64,000 nucleotides of DNA from assembly GCA_028716385.1 (NCBI GenBank), contig JAQUPX010000003.1, forward strand, positions 248,001 through 312,000, given 5' to 3'. Positions 8,852 to 17,342 of this stretch are shown here, one piece after another. Position numbers and translations under genes: made by a program. This DNA is from a bacterium. GTDB lineage: Bacteria; Hydrothermota; UBA3073; JACQXS01; JAQTXJ01. Every line of letters begins with the position of its first letter. The first letter of the stretch is position 1. The notes below the pieces were generated by a model. It was not told the DNA's origin, did no database searches, and saw nothing but the letters and a program-made list of their open reading frames with translations.

Positions 8852-9675
8852 AAAACTTTTTAATAATTCCATTGCTCTTTGTTTTTTTAGTTGTCCCGGT
8901 AAATGTATTTTCTCAAAAAGACTCTACAATGATTTTGCAGGATTCTGCCTCCGAGGCATTAATAAAATGTCCTGTCTGCGATTATAAGAATAAAAGTAAA
9001 AATATTTATTGTCAGGTATGTGGAGTATTACTAAGGTCGGAAGAGAAAAGAGATTCTTTAAAAAGTACTTTCTCTGCCCAAAATATACTTAAAAATGATA
9101 CGGCTTACAAGAAAAAGGAAAAATATATTGGATTTAAAATATATACCCCTATGGAAAAAGAAGTTTTTATGCAATGTGGAAATCCTTTGCCATGGGCTTA
9201 TGGGGTGGGTGGAATTATTAGTTTTGAAAAACTAAATGAGCGTAGAATGGGATGGGGGTCCGATGTGGGATATTATTTCACATCAAATAATGTAATAGTC
9301 ACTGTTTATAATTCTGCAACAGGAAACATACTCGGGTATGTTAACGCTGAATATGGATATTACGGTATGAAGACAAATACTTATTATAAATGGAAAGGGA
9401 TGAGGATGCCTTTCTGGGTATCTGTGGGTTTACCTGTGTGGGTGGGAGAGTTTTTTGCAAGTATAGAAGAACTTAAAACATACGAGGACTTATGTATTGT
9501 AGGTGTTGGCGGAGATATTTCCGTAGGCGCAGATATTAATCCTAAAAATAAAGTTTTTCTCAGCCCCGAATTAAAAGTTCAATTAATTCCTTCTTTTTTT
9601 AGCGAAGAAGGAAAATTCCATAGGACTTTTTTATTAAGCATCCAGATGTTGTTAGGTTTGAATTTTAAATTTTGA
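8848..9675 (+). CDS. Exported protein with zinc ribbon and probable beta-barrel
   Basis: A 275-residue protein with a signal peptide (MKNFLIIPLLFVFLVVPVNV, cleavage after VFSQ region). Right after it comes a four-cysteine zinc ribbon, CPVCDYKNKSKNIYCQVCG (about residues 41-59). From about 95 on there are many aromatic amphipathic strands (GWGSDVGYYFTSNN, NAEYGYYGMKTNTYYKW) and the protein ends LLGLNFKF, the aromatic C-terminus typical of outer-membrane barrels. It overlaps the preceding lipoprotein gene by 4 nt (ATGA). A zinc ribbon on an exported protein is unusual. I know no named family; the function is unknown. Confidence 0.6.
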   Translation: MKNFLIIPLLFVFLVVPVNVFSQKDSTMILQDSASEALIKCPVCDYKNKSKNIYCQVCGVLLRSEEKRDSLKSTFSAQNILKNDTAYKKKEKYIGFKIYTPMEKEVFMQCGNPLPWAYGVGGIISFEKLNERRMGWGSDVGYYFTSNNVIVTVYNSATGNILGYVNAEYGYYGMKTNTYYKWKGMRMPFWVSVGLPVWVGEFFASIEELKTYEDLCIVGVGGDISVGADINPKNKVFLSPELKVQLIPSFFSEEGKFHRTFLLSIQMLLGLNFKF

Positions 9676-9870
9676 ACTTACGTTTTAACTTGATGTTTCC
9701 TTGTAACTTGCTACGTATGGTGTGTATACATATGTCATTTACGTCTATCTGCAGTTAAATTTTTTCTCTGTATTAATCCTGTAAATCCTGCTTGCCTACA
9801 GGTTTGTTTGGTAGGTCTTAATTTCATTTTTTAGCTGTTTTTCTGTTTGTTTTATCTCGTCCAGTCTCTT

Positions 9871-9924
9871 ACTTGGACTTTGCATCGCAAGAGCATTAGT
9901 CCAAGTTATCCCGCAAAGCGGGGT
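9871..9924. repeat. Two-hairpin dispersed element, copy 1
   Basis: Arms ACTTGGACT (9871-9879) and AGTCCAAGT (9898-9906) are exact complements. They are followed by TATCCCGC-AAA-GCGGGG (second hairpin, 9908-9922). The same architecture recurs at 22292-22362 and 17242-17342. Confidence 0.7.
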
Positions 9925-9984
9925 TCAAATCCCTGTTGAATTTTTCTGTATTCTGTTCTTTTGTTTTTCTTTTCTACGAAAATC

Positions 9985-10000
9985 CCTGCCTGTCGGCAGG
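9985..10000. repeat. CCTGCC-type mini-palindrome
   Basis: CCTGCC-TGTC-GGCAGG, one of the CCTGCC-n-GGCAGG palindromes found between and inside genes of this window. Confidence 0.75.
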
Positions 10001-10133
10001 CAAGTGTGTTCAAAAATTCTTTGTTATCTGTGCTCTCTGCTTTTATCCTCTATGCCCGGAGTTTGTCCCGCTTATTTAGTGCGAATATTTTTATTGACTT
10101 TTCTTAAAATAGCATTAGAAAATATATTACATT

Positions 10134-11411
10134 ATGGGAGTAACGGCAATTGTAGGTGCTAACTGGGGCGATGAAGGCAAAGGCAAGATTACGGATTATC
10201 TGGCAGAACAGTCGGATATTGTTGTACGTTTCCAGGGTGGCAATAATGCCGGACATACAATAATTAACGATTACGGGAAGTTTGCGCTTCACCTGCTCCC
10301 ATCAGGGGTGTTTTATTCACATATTACCAATATCCTTGGACCCGGGGTTGCATTAAATATACCCTTTTTCCTGGAAGAGTTAAGCAATTTAGTTGCTCGT
10401 GGAGTTCCTGCTCCTTCTATACGAATATCAAACCGTGCTCAGGTAATTCTTCCATATCATATATCTTTGGATGAATATGAAGAGGAAAGGCTTGCTGACC
10501 AACAATTCGGTTCTACAAAATGCGGCATTGCTCCTTTTTATTCTGATAAATACTTGAAAGTCGGCATACAGGTAGCGGATTTATTTAATGAAAAGTATCT
10601 TAGAAACAGACTTGAAAAATCATTAGTCATTAAGAATATTCTTTTCGAACATCTATATAATAAACCTAAAATTTCTATTGATGAACTGCTTCCCGTTTTA
10701 CTAAAAGATGGAGAACGTATTAAACCTTACGTATGCGATACGGTATCTTTATTGCAGAATGCATTAAAAGAAAATAAAAAAATTCTTCTGGAAGGCCAAC
10801 TTGGCACACTGCGTGACCCGGACCACGGTATTTATCCATATTCTACGTCTTCATCTCCACTCGCCGGATTTGGTTCAATAGGAGCAGGCGTTCCTCCTTA
10901 TTCAATTACCAGAATTATTGCTGTGGTAAAAGCTTACTCTAGTTGTGTTGGTGCGGGACCGTTTGTTTCAGAAATTTTCGATGAGTCAGCGAATGAACTT
11001 CGTGAAAGAGGAGGCTCCTCCGGCGAATATGGTGCGACAACCGGCCGCCCTCGAAGAGTCGGATGGTTTGATGTAGTCGCCACCCGATACGGCTGTCTTA
11101 TGCAGGGAGCAACGGAAATCGCCTTGAGTTTGCTGGATGTCCTGAGTTATCTTGATGAAATTCCTATTTGCATGAGTTATGATATAAATGGCAGTATTAC
11201 CGGGGATTTCCCTTTATCCGTACAACTTGATAAAGCAAAACCTGTTCTTAAAAAAATGCCCGGGTGGAAAACTGATATTTCAGGTGTTCGTTCATTTGAG
11301 GAACTACCTAAAAATGCAAAAACTTATGTAGAAAATATTGAAAAATTAATAGAAATCCCCGTGAAATGGATATCCGTTGGTCCCAAGAGAAATGCTATGA
11401 TTAAAAGATAA
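10134..11411 (+). CDS. purA: Adenylosuccinate synthetase
   Basis: A 425-residue enzyme joining IMP and aspartate with GTP to make adenylosuccinate, the first committed AMP step, in the cytoplasm. The N-terminal glycine-rich loop GANWGDEGKGKITDYLAE and GGNNAGHT carry the catalytic Asp and His; the IMP site region STKCGIAPFYSDK, LLEGQLGTLRDPDHGIYP and the C-terminal GTP-site region all match PurA. The length is normal (about 430). It is a housekeeping gene alone on the plus strand. There is no ribosome site; TATATT lies 5 bases before the ATG, suggesting a leaderless mRNA. Confidence 0.96.
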   Translation: MGVTAIVGANWGDEGKGKITDYLAEQSDIVVRFQGGNNAGHTIINDYGKFALHLLPSGVFYSHITNILGPGVALNIPFFLEELSNLVARGVPAPSIRISNRAQVILPYHISLDEYEEERLADQQFGSTKCGIAPFYSDKYLKVGIQVADLFNEKYLRNRLEKSLVIKNILFEHLYNKPKISIDELLPVLLKDGERIKPYVCDTVSLLQNALKENKKILLEGQLGTLRDPDHGIYPYSTSSSPLAGFGSIGAGVPPYSITRIIAVVKAYSSCVGAGPFVSEIFDESANELRERGGSSGEYGATTGRPRRVGWFDVVATRYGCLMQGATEIALSLLDVLSYLDEIPICMSYDINGSITGDFPLSVQLDKAKPVLKKMPGWKTDISGVRSFEELPKNAKTYVENIEKLIEIPVKWISVGPKRNAMIKR

Positions 11412-11522
11412 CCTCTATTCTGTTCAATTACTCATTATACCCAATAATAAAAATAAAATTTCTATTTTTCGTGCTAATCTTTGGCTAATATCTTCTATGT
11501 TTTTTTGTTATCTTCGAAAGTC

Positions 11523-11542
11523 CCTGCCTGCCGTCAGGCAGG
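11523..11542. repeat. CCTGCC-type mini-palindrome
   Basis: CCTGCCTGCCGTCAGGCAGG in the gap between purA and flhX. The surrounding 11412-11663 also carries the degenerate words ATCTGCGGTTAAA and TCTGTGGTTAATC. Confidence 0.75.
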
Positions 11543-11663
11543 TGCGTCCATCTGCGGTTAAAATTTCTTTAATCTGTTTATTTGTTTGTTCTCTGAGTTC
11601 TCTGTGGTTAATCTTTCTGTTTAGTGGTTTCGTGCTTTTGTGGCAGATCTTCTTGCAGGTTAT

Positions 11664-11942
11664 TTATGTCTTATTGCCTAATGTCCTATCCAACGAATAT
11701 ATAAACGCCAGTATCTGTGCTACTACCGGGTATAACTCTTCCGGGATGTAATCCCCGATGTCGAGTTTCATCAACATAGAAATCAATTCCTTATCCTCAT
11801 ATATCGTAATGCCTTGCTCCTTTGCGATTTCAATGATTTTTTCGGCAAGTATCCCGCTTCCTTTTGCTACTACTAACGGTGCCCTGTCTTGAGAGTGTTC
11901 GTATTTTAATGCAACGGCTTTATTTAAAGGCTTATCTTTCAT
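11664..11942 (-). CDS. flhX: FlhB C-terminal-domain homologue (FlhX / YlqH type)
   Basis: A 92-residue protein equivalent to the cytoplasmic C-terminal half of FlhB after the autocleavage site: KAVALKYEHSQDRAPLVVAKGSG followed by AEKIIEIAKEQGITIYEDKE and the terminal VAQILAFIYSLDR. In B. subtilis the comparable ylqG-ylqH pair and in others FlhX can stand in for the FlhB C-domain in the export switch. No membrane part and no NPTH motif. An upstream in-frame ATG at 11960 exists, but the ATG at 11942 overlaps the stop of the preceding gene (TAATG), so coupled translation is likely. Confidence 0.85.
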   Translation of the reverse strand: MKDKPLNKAVALKYEHSQDRAPLVVAKGSGILAEKIIEIAKEQGITIYEDKELISMLMKLDIGDYIPEELYPVVAQILAFIYSLDRTLGNKT

Positions 11943-12646
11943 TAAGCGAGCGCCTCCCATCCTGTTCGGCTTAGTGTCTCTTTATTCATCTGTTTTGTCT
12001 TTGTTTGCACCGAAATTGCAGGACTCCAGTCAATATCCTTGATAGCCTGTTCCAGTTTACGAATGTCCGATTTTATGTGAGAACTTGCTTCCGGCGTTTC
12101 TGCGCACATAACGATGTTTACTTTCTTTTTGTCCGATTCTTTATTCGTATACAACATGGTTTCCACGACTCCGAGGTTTTCCGTTTCCGTGGAAAAATAA
12201 AATTCTTCCGACTTTCCCCCGCCCGGTTTTGTTTTTTTGTTCCCGAATCTTATTATATAACTATTATCGGCTATGTTGATTGGAATGGCAAACTTCTCTT
12301 CCCAGTCCGGGTTATTGTCTTGCGCGGGAATGTTTTCTTTCGTGGAGGTTGATTTTTCTATGTTTTTGTCTATGGGTTTTTCCAGTATTTCCAGTATGAG
12401 CGGTATAGTGTTCTCACGGCTTTTAACCCATAGTTTTAGTTTTTCGCCTTGTTTGAATTTTAAAGAAGTTTCGGCGATTAAGTCGTTATCAAGTAATTTT
12501 ATGGCTACTTTATTATTCCCGAGTATTTTTGTAACTGTTGCATATATGATACTATCTGCTTTTAATGCAGGAATGGAGATGGTTTTTTGCCCTCCTACAG
12601 CAGATAGAATTTTTAGAAGAGACAAATTAGTAGCGTTAATATTCAT
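11942..12646 (-). CDS. FliK/YlqG-like flagellar protein
   Basis: A 234-residue protein with an N-terminal beta-rich part (IYATVTKILGNNKVAIKLL, LKLWVKSRENTIPLILEIL) and a C-terminal half (TMLYTNKESDKKKVNIVMCAE...HIKSDIRKLEQAI) that resembles the C-terminal domain of hook-length control proteins. It is coupled to flhX (TAATG). In Firmicutes the same pairing, a FliK-like gene directly before an FlhB C-domain gene, is known as ylqG-ylqH, which supports the assignment more than raw similarity. It is separate from the real fliK at 38550. A vegetative promoter lies 50 nt upstream. Confidence 0.6.
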   Translation of the reverse strand: MNINATNLSLLKILSAVGGQKTISIPALKADSIIYATVTKILGNNKVAIKLLDNDLIAETSLKFKQGEKLKLWVKSRENTIPLILEILEKPIDKNIEKSTSTKENIPAQDNNPDWEEKFAIPINIADNSYIIRFGNKKTKPGGGKSEEFYFSTETENLGVVETMLYTNKESDKKKVNIVMCAETPEASSHIKSDIRKLEQAIKDIDWSPAISVQTKTKQMNKETLSRTGWEALA

Positions 12647-12695
12647 TTTTTGTCCAGCTTTGCTATATTTTTCTTTCTGTTTTCACAGGAAAGTA

Positions 12696-12724
12696 AGTAT
12701 GCTAATATAAATACGCTTTGTCAA
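12696..12724 (-). promoter_or_regulatory. Vegetative promoter of the FliK-like/flhX pair
   Basis: Minus strand TTGACA (12724-12719), 17-nt spacer, CATACT (12701-12696). The -35 is perfect and the -10 has four of six bases. The spacer AAGCGTATTTATATTA is shared base for base with the promoter at 17205-17233. Confidence 0.7.
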
Positions 12725-12794
12725 TTTTTTCCCTGCCGGACTCCTAGTCTTCTTTGTAGATTATGTTTGGCAGGTGTGTCCAAACTTTTCTTTA

Positions 12795-14498
12795 TTACTT
12801 CACTAATACAATTTTTCCTGTCTTGGTAAAATTGTCTGCTTTTAAACGGTAAAGATAAATACCCGCGCTTTGTGATTTAGTGTTCCATTGAATCTTCTTA
12901 TTTCCCACAGTTTCTACCGCATTTACTAAAGTATTTATTTTCTTCCCGGCAATGTCATATATCTCTAACTTTACACTCATCTCTATAGGCAAAGCAAATT
13001 CTATCGTAACAATTTGTGAATAAGGTTTAGCATAAGTCTTAACGATTAATTTGTTATTTGTTAAATCATTTGCCGTTTCTTCCACGCTTGACGGACAAAA
13101 TGTATGTTTCAATGGCACTTGAGCAAGCCATGTATTGTGCCAAATCCAACTGGGAAGTTCTTTTCTCGGAACGGTAAGGTCGTCGTTAATGTTGGTAATG
13201 TGATAGTTATATTCATTCATTAGGTTTCTTAAATCTTTCCATCCTGTGGAACTCAATGCTCCGAATCCATAAACTCCATAAATAGCGACTAATTCGCTGT
13301 GCCCGTCATTGTTTATATCCGCTACGCCCGGAAATTCATACGCCGTGCGCGAAGAAAATTGAGTATTACGATAAAAAGGATTTCCGCTGCCGTCAGGATG
13401 TTTACCATCAGCCCCATTGAATACTTCAAGAAAATTTCCACACCATGCCGCCACTCTGAGATTATCCTCTATCTCCCAGATAAACGCTCCTTCCGCGGAA
13501 CCACCCCATATGTTGTCATACGCCGGTTCTTGCCATACCATATCTATCCCTGTTCTGGCTACATTCTCCCGAACACAATACAATCTTTGCGTAGACGTAT
13601 CTGTCAAACCTTTTGCATAAGAAAACATAAGCATTTCCGGCAGAGAATCAGGAAGAAAATCAAGGTCTGCAATTGCTATGGCAGACCGCACGCCATATCC
13701 AATCGGTGTCACTCGCGCACCCCATTTTAGACTGCCGTCTTTTTCAAAGCAAAATATGCTGTCTCCCCCTGAAGAAACAATCTCCGGCTCACAATCGCTA
13801 TTCAAATCTGCAATGCTTATTTCACCGCCTACGCCAACACTATCGGATTCCCAACGCAAACTGCCGTCAGTCCCATTTAAACAGAAAATCCTGCCCTTGC
13901 TCGTTGTGAGAATTGCAGGCGCAAGCGTAGTATCTATTCTTTCAATAACGGGAGTTGTAACGCCTGCCAGAGTATCTCCAACAAAATATGTCCATTTTAT
14001 ACTGCCGTTACTGTTAAGACAAAATAGAATTCCGCGAGGACTTCCAAATAATATTTCAGGGTCTCCCGTAGTATCTACATTTGCTATGGCAGGTGAGCCT
14101 CCATAACGTGAAGCCGACCCCATAGGAAAACTCCATTTTAAACTGCCGGTGGCAGCATTTAAACAGTAAAGTTTTATCCCTTCATTCGCAACTACAACCG
14201 ATGCCGTATCACTGTTGTCTATTATAGCCACTGCAGGCGAACAAAAATTCATATAAGAAGGGCTTCCCATAAAATATGACCATCTCAAAGTTCCGGTGCT
14301 GTTTAGAGAATAAATTTTTCCTATATTATCCGTAAACATAATTTCGCAAAGACTGTCGCCGCTTACATCCGCAATAGCCGGGCTGGAAAGTGTTATTGCC
14401 CAACTGTCATAAGACCACAACGTATCCGGACTTCCCCAGTTAGCTTGCAATTGAGAAGCAAAAAACAATACACAGAAAAACATAAACCCTTTTTTCAT
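12795..14498 (-). CDS. Secreted FG-GAP/PQQ-like beta-propeller with C-terminal sorting domain
   Basis: From the ATG at 14498 (ribosome site GGAGGTAAG directly upstream; an ATG at 14540 is in frame but has none) the protein has 567 residues. A signal peptide (MKKGFMFFCVLFFASQLQA) is followed by repeated blades of about 45-50 residues with PAIADVSGD, PAIANVDTTGD, ISIADLNSD and similar Asp-rich calcium-binding loops. The last 85 residues form an immunoglobulin-like sorting domain (LEIYDIAGKKINTLV ... AGIYLYRLKADN ... GKIVLVK) like that used for type IX-type secretion. It is a cell-surface or released protein of unknown ligand. Confidence 0.82.
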   Translation of the reverse strand: MKKGFMFFCVLFFASQLQANWGSPDTLWSYDSWAITLSSPAIADVSGDSLCEIMFTDNIGKIYSLNSTGTLRWSYFMGSPSYMNFCSPAVAIIDNSDTASVVVANEGIKLYCLNAATGSLKWSFPMGSASRYGGSPAIANVDTTGDPEILFGSPRGILFCLNSNGSIKWTYFVGDTLAGVTTPVIERIDTTLAPAILTTSKGRIFCLNGTDGSLRWESDSVGVGGEISIADLNSDCEPEIVSSGGDSIFCFEKDGSLKWGARVTPIGYGVRSAIAIADLDFLPDSLPEMLMFSYAKGLTDTSTQRLYCVRENVARTGIDMVWQEPAYDNIWGGSAEGAFIWEIEDNLRVAAWCGNFLEVFNGADGKHPDGSGNPFYRNTQFSSRTAYEFPGVADINNDGHSELVAIYGVYGFGALSSTGWKDLRNLMNEYNYHITNINDDLTVPRKELPSWIWHNTWLAQVPLKHTFCPSSVEETANDLTNNKLIVKTYAKPYSQIVTIEFALPIEMSVKLEIYDIAGKKINTLVNAVETVGNKKIQWNTKSQSAGIYLYRLKADNFTKTGKIVLVK

Positions 14499-14763
14499 CT
14501 TACCTCCGACGAAATTTAAAACAGCAACTGTTTTTGTCATCGTTTTTATTAATTATTATCAGCTTACAATATATTTAAAATGGAAATAGAAAAAGTCAAG
14601 AGGCAAAATGTTTTTCCGAAATATTTAATTTTATAATTTTTTTCATCTGTTTATCCCTTAACCCTAAAACTTTTTTGTTCTTCAAGTTTATTCGTGCCCT
14701 TAGTCTGTTACTGTTTTTTAATCTCTCGGAGTTACTTCTCTGTTCGGTTTGTACCGTCTAGGA

Positions 14764-15936
14764 TTATCCCGCAAAAAGCTTTAAATTCTCTTTCAGGTAT
14801 AATTTCTGTTTGCTGTCAAGTAATTCGGTGTTTATTGAAAATACTAACACGCTGTTTGTACACTTTTCTCTTAATTTTTCTAACCAACTTGCTGTTTTCT
14901 TCCACCCGTTAACCATTATAATTTCATTAAGACAATCCACAAGTATTACAGCCGTTTTTGTTTTCTTTATGAAATCTAAAATCGTGGAACTCATAAATTC
15001 AATATCTTTATACCCAATTGTATCTTTTTCGCTTCCCTTAAAAGTTATATGGATTATAGGGGTATATAATATTTTATATTCCTCTCTTATTTTTTCAGCC
15101 GGGAATTTACTAAAACATAAGCCGGGTATTCCGTGTGAAATCTGATCTATAAATACTTTATAAGCCCTGTTGGAATTTTCTTCTTTTGTGAAATAAATAG
15201 TCCCTTTTTCTAATTTAAACATTAAAGGAGCAGACGTATCGTTTTCTTTTACGGGACTAATAAATAATTTATACCTAAAAATAGAATAGAAAGTGCTGCC
15301 CGCCCATACTATGGTAATTCCCGTTCCAAGTTCAGGTAGGAGAATACCATATAAAGGAAAAACAACATTGGATAATGTCCCTATTAACCATGCGGTTGTG
15401 TATCCCAAAAGTATAGGTCTGACCTGTTTTTTCTCTGGCGGAGTTCCTTTTCTTAATATATAAAGGAATAAAGAAACCGCAAAAAGATATAGAATTGTAT
15501 AATAACTGCTATACGTCCATGCAAATTTTCCCGGGAGACTTGTATACCCCCAGTACATTTTTACCGCTTCGTTTATATAGATTGAGTCTGTGAATAAAAA
15601 CAAATATAAAAACAAAAGTGGCGGCAAATACAAAAATAAGTATGTAAAAATATTTTTCAGGTATTTTTCCTTTCTTGCAAAAATTATTGCAAAATGAAGA
15701 TAAAAACTCATCATAAAACACCAACCGGGACCTCCGAATTTTATCCATAAAAAAGCTGTTTCCTGCGTATCGGAAATTCTGTGTCCGAATTCACTTATTC
15801 CCCATATTGCAAAAGAAAAAGCCGTTAGCGCAAAAAGTTTATTTAATAGTTTTTTCGGGCTTTTGCAACATACATATAATCCAAGTATAAGATTAAGAAG
15901 TCCCGCAACAAGAGAACATAATGCCCAAATATTCAT
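14764..15936 (-). CDS. Membrane sensor-like protein: 7TM N-domain plus DUF835 (copy A)
   Basis: A 390-residue protein. Residues 1 to about 215 contain seven hydrophobic segments, as in the N-terminal 7TM domain of some histidine kinases. The C-terminal part from about 240 (GTIYFTKEENSNRAYKVF, GIPGLCFSKFP, TAVILVDCLNEIIMVNGW, VLVFSINTELLD) is a DUF835 domain, a cytoplasmic module mostly seen in archaea and a few bacteria. There is no kinase or output domain. It is a tandem duplicate of the gene 51 bp upstream; the DUF835 halves are far more alike than the membrane halves. Likely signalling, mechanism unknown. Confidence 0.8.
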   Translation of the reverse strand: MNIWALCSLVAGLLNLILGLYVCCKSPKKLLNKLFALTAFSFAIWGISEFGHRISDTQETAFLWIKFGGPGWCFMMSFYLHFAIIFARKEKYLKNIFTYLFLYLPPLLFLYLFLFTDSIYINEAVKMYWGYTSLPGKFAWTYSSYYTILYLFAVSLFLYILRKGTPPEKKQVRPILLGYTTAWLIGTLSNVVFPLYGILLPELGTGITIVWAGSTFYSIFRYKLFISPVKENDTSAPLMFKLEKGTIYFTKEENSNRAYKVFIDQISHGIPGLCFSKFPAEKIREEYKILYTPIIHITFKGSEKDTIGYKDIEFMSSTILDFIKKTKTAVILVDCLNEIIMVNGWKKTASWLEKLREKCTNSVLVFSINTELLDSKQKLYLKENLKLFAG

Positions 15937-15987
15937 TTAATTAAATAATATCAACCTTTCTGTCCGCTCAGTACTCTAAAATCGTGC

Positions 15988-17160
15988 TTATCCCGCGAAA
16001 AACCTCAAATTCTCTTTCAGGTATAATCTTTGCTTTTTATCCAGTAATTCGGTATTTATTGAAAATAATAATACACTGTTTGTACACTTTTCTTTTAATC
16101 TTTCTAACCAGCATAATGTTTTTTCCCACCCGTTAATCATTATAATTTCATTAAGACAATCCACAAGTATCACGGCCGTTTTTGTTTTCTCTATGAAATC
16201 TAAAATCGTGGAACTTATAAATTCAATGTCTTTATACCCAATCGTATCTTTTTCTCTTCCCTTGAAAGTTACATGGATTATAGGAGTGTATAATATTTTG
16301 TACTCCTCTCTTATTTTTTTAGCCGGGAATTTACTAAAACATAAACCGGGTATTCCGTGCGAAACCTGGTCTATAAATACTTTATAAGCCCTGTTGGAAT
16401 TTTCTCCTTTTGTGAAATAAACAGTTCCTTTTTCTAAATTAAATATTAAAGGGATAGATGTTTCGTCCTCTTTTACCGGGATAATAAATAATTTATACTT
16501 TAAAATAGAATAAAAAGCTCCCGTTGCTGTGGTTAGAGCAATAATTGTTCCAAGTTCAGGAATAAGAATGCCATGCCAAGGAAAGATAACGTTTGACAGT
16601 GTCCCGATTATTAATGTAGCTGTATATCCCCAAAGCATAGGTATTACCTGTTTTTTTTCAATAGTAGTGCCATACTTTAATACTTGAATGAATAAATAGA
16701 TTCCCCAAAAGTAGGAAATCGTATAATAAGCGGTATATACCCAGATGAATTTTCCCGGGAGACTTGTATATCCCCAGTACATTTTTGTCGCTTCATTTAT
16801 ATAGATTAAGTCGGTGCTTAAAAATAAATGTAAGAATAAAAGACAGGGCGCATATAAAATTATGTAAGCGGAAACCTTCTTTAAATAATTAGTTTTTCGT
16901 GCAAATAATAATGCAAAGTGGATGTAAAAACCTACCATAAAGCACCAACCGAACCCGCCTGCTTTTATCCATAAAAGAGCTGTTTCCGGGGTATTGGCAA
17001 TTCTGTGCCCAAATTCACTTATTCCCCATATTGCAAGGGAAAGTGCAAATAGTGCAAAAATTCTGTTTAATGGATGCCGGGGATTTTTACAATACACATA
17101 TAACCCCAGAGTAAGATTAATTAGCCCCGTAATAAGAGAACATAATGCCCAAATATTCAT
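15988..17160 (-). CDS. Membrane sensor-like protein: 7TM N-domain plus DUF835 (copy B)
   Basis: Same length (390 aa) and layout as copy A. Both begin MNIWALCSL and end with almost the same DUF835 domain (TAVILVDCLNEIIMINGW, SINTELLDKKQRLYLKENL). The seven membrane segments differ more (for example LGTIIALTTATGAFYSIL here versus LGTGITIVWAGSTFYSIF). Copy B is the promoter-proximal member: a TTGACA-N17-CATACT promoter lies 45 nt upstream, and copy A is presumably cotranscribed. Neither start has a ribosome site, but both share the sequence TTAATTAAATG. Confidence 0.8.
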   Translation of the reverse strand: MNIWALCSLITGLINLTLGLYVYCKNPRHPLNRIFALFALSLAIWGISEFGHRIANTPETALLWIKAGGFGWCFMVGFYIHFALLFARKTNYLKKVSAYIILYAPCLLFLHLFLSTDLIYINEATKMYWGYTSLPGKFIWVYTAYYTISYFWGIYLFIQVLKYGTTIEKKQVIPMLWGYTATLIIGTLSNVIFPWHGILIPELGTIIALTTATGAFYSILKYKLFIIPVKEDETSIPLIFNLEKGTVYFTKGENSNRAYKVFIDQVSHGIPGLCFSKFPAKKIREEYKILYTPIIHVTFKGREKDTIGYKDIEFISSTILDFIEKTKTAVILVDCLNEIIMINGWEKTLCWLERLKEKCTNSVLLFSINTELLDKKQRLYLKENLRFFAG

Positions 17161-17204
17161 TTAATTAAAGAATTTCTTAAACATAGAGTCGTTCTTATCG
17201 TTCA

Positions 17205-17233
17205 AGTATGATAATATAAATACGCTTTGTCAA
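17205..17233 (-). promoter_or_regulatory. Vegetative promoter of the DUF835 gene pair
   Basis: Minus strand TTGACA (17233-17228), 17-nt spacer, CATACT (17210-17205). It is nearly identical, spacer included, to the promoter at 12696-12724, so the two transcription units probably share control. Confidence 0.7.
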
Positions 17234-17241
17234 TTTTTTTT

Positions 17242-17342
17242 ACTTAGAGTTTGCGACATAGGAGCATTATAGGAAGCTCTTAGAACTTTAGTTTTTAGAG
17301 ATGCCTATCCTGAGGGACTCTAAGTTATCCAGCTCAACCGGA
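17242..17342. repeat. Two-hairpin dispersed element, long copy
   Basis: Arms ACTTAGAGT (17242-17250) and ACTCTAAGT (17317-17325) are exact complements with a 66-nt interior, followed by TATCC...GGAT as second arm pair. It is related to the elements at 9871 and 22292, with a longer interior. Confidence 0.6.

Larger units (their letters stand above)
9676..10133. other. Intergenic region with dispersed repeats
   Basis: 458 bp without a plausible gene. It contains the two-hairpin element at 9871-9924, the palindrome at 9985-10000, and degenerate words (ATCTGCAGTTAAA, ATTAATCCTGTAAATCCTG, TTATCTGTGCTCTC) shared with other gaps. A -10-like TATATT (10123-10128) ends five bases before the purA ATG, which lacks a ribosome site, so purA may be leaderless. 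Confidence 0.6.

Noticed and set aside
11664-11942. FlhB fragment as a pseudogene of flhB
   Set aside because: The frame is intact, starts by coupling to a FliK-like gene, and matches the recognised stand-alone FlhX/YlqH class.
13299-14106. Plus-strand open frames within the beta-propeller gene
   Set aside because: Low-complexity antisense frames without ribosome site; the minus strand encodes clear FG-GAP-like repeats.
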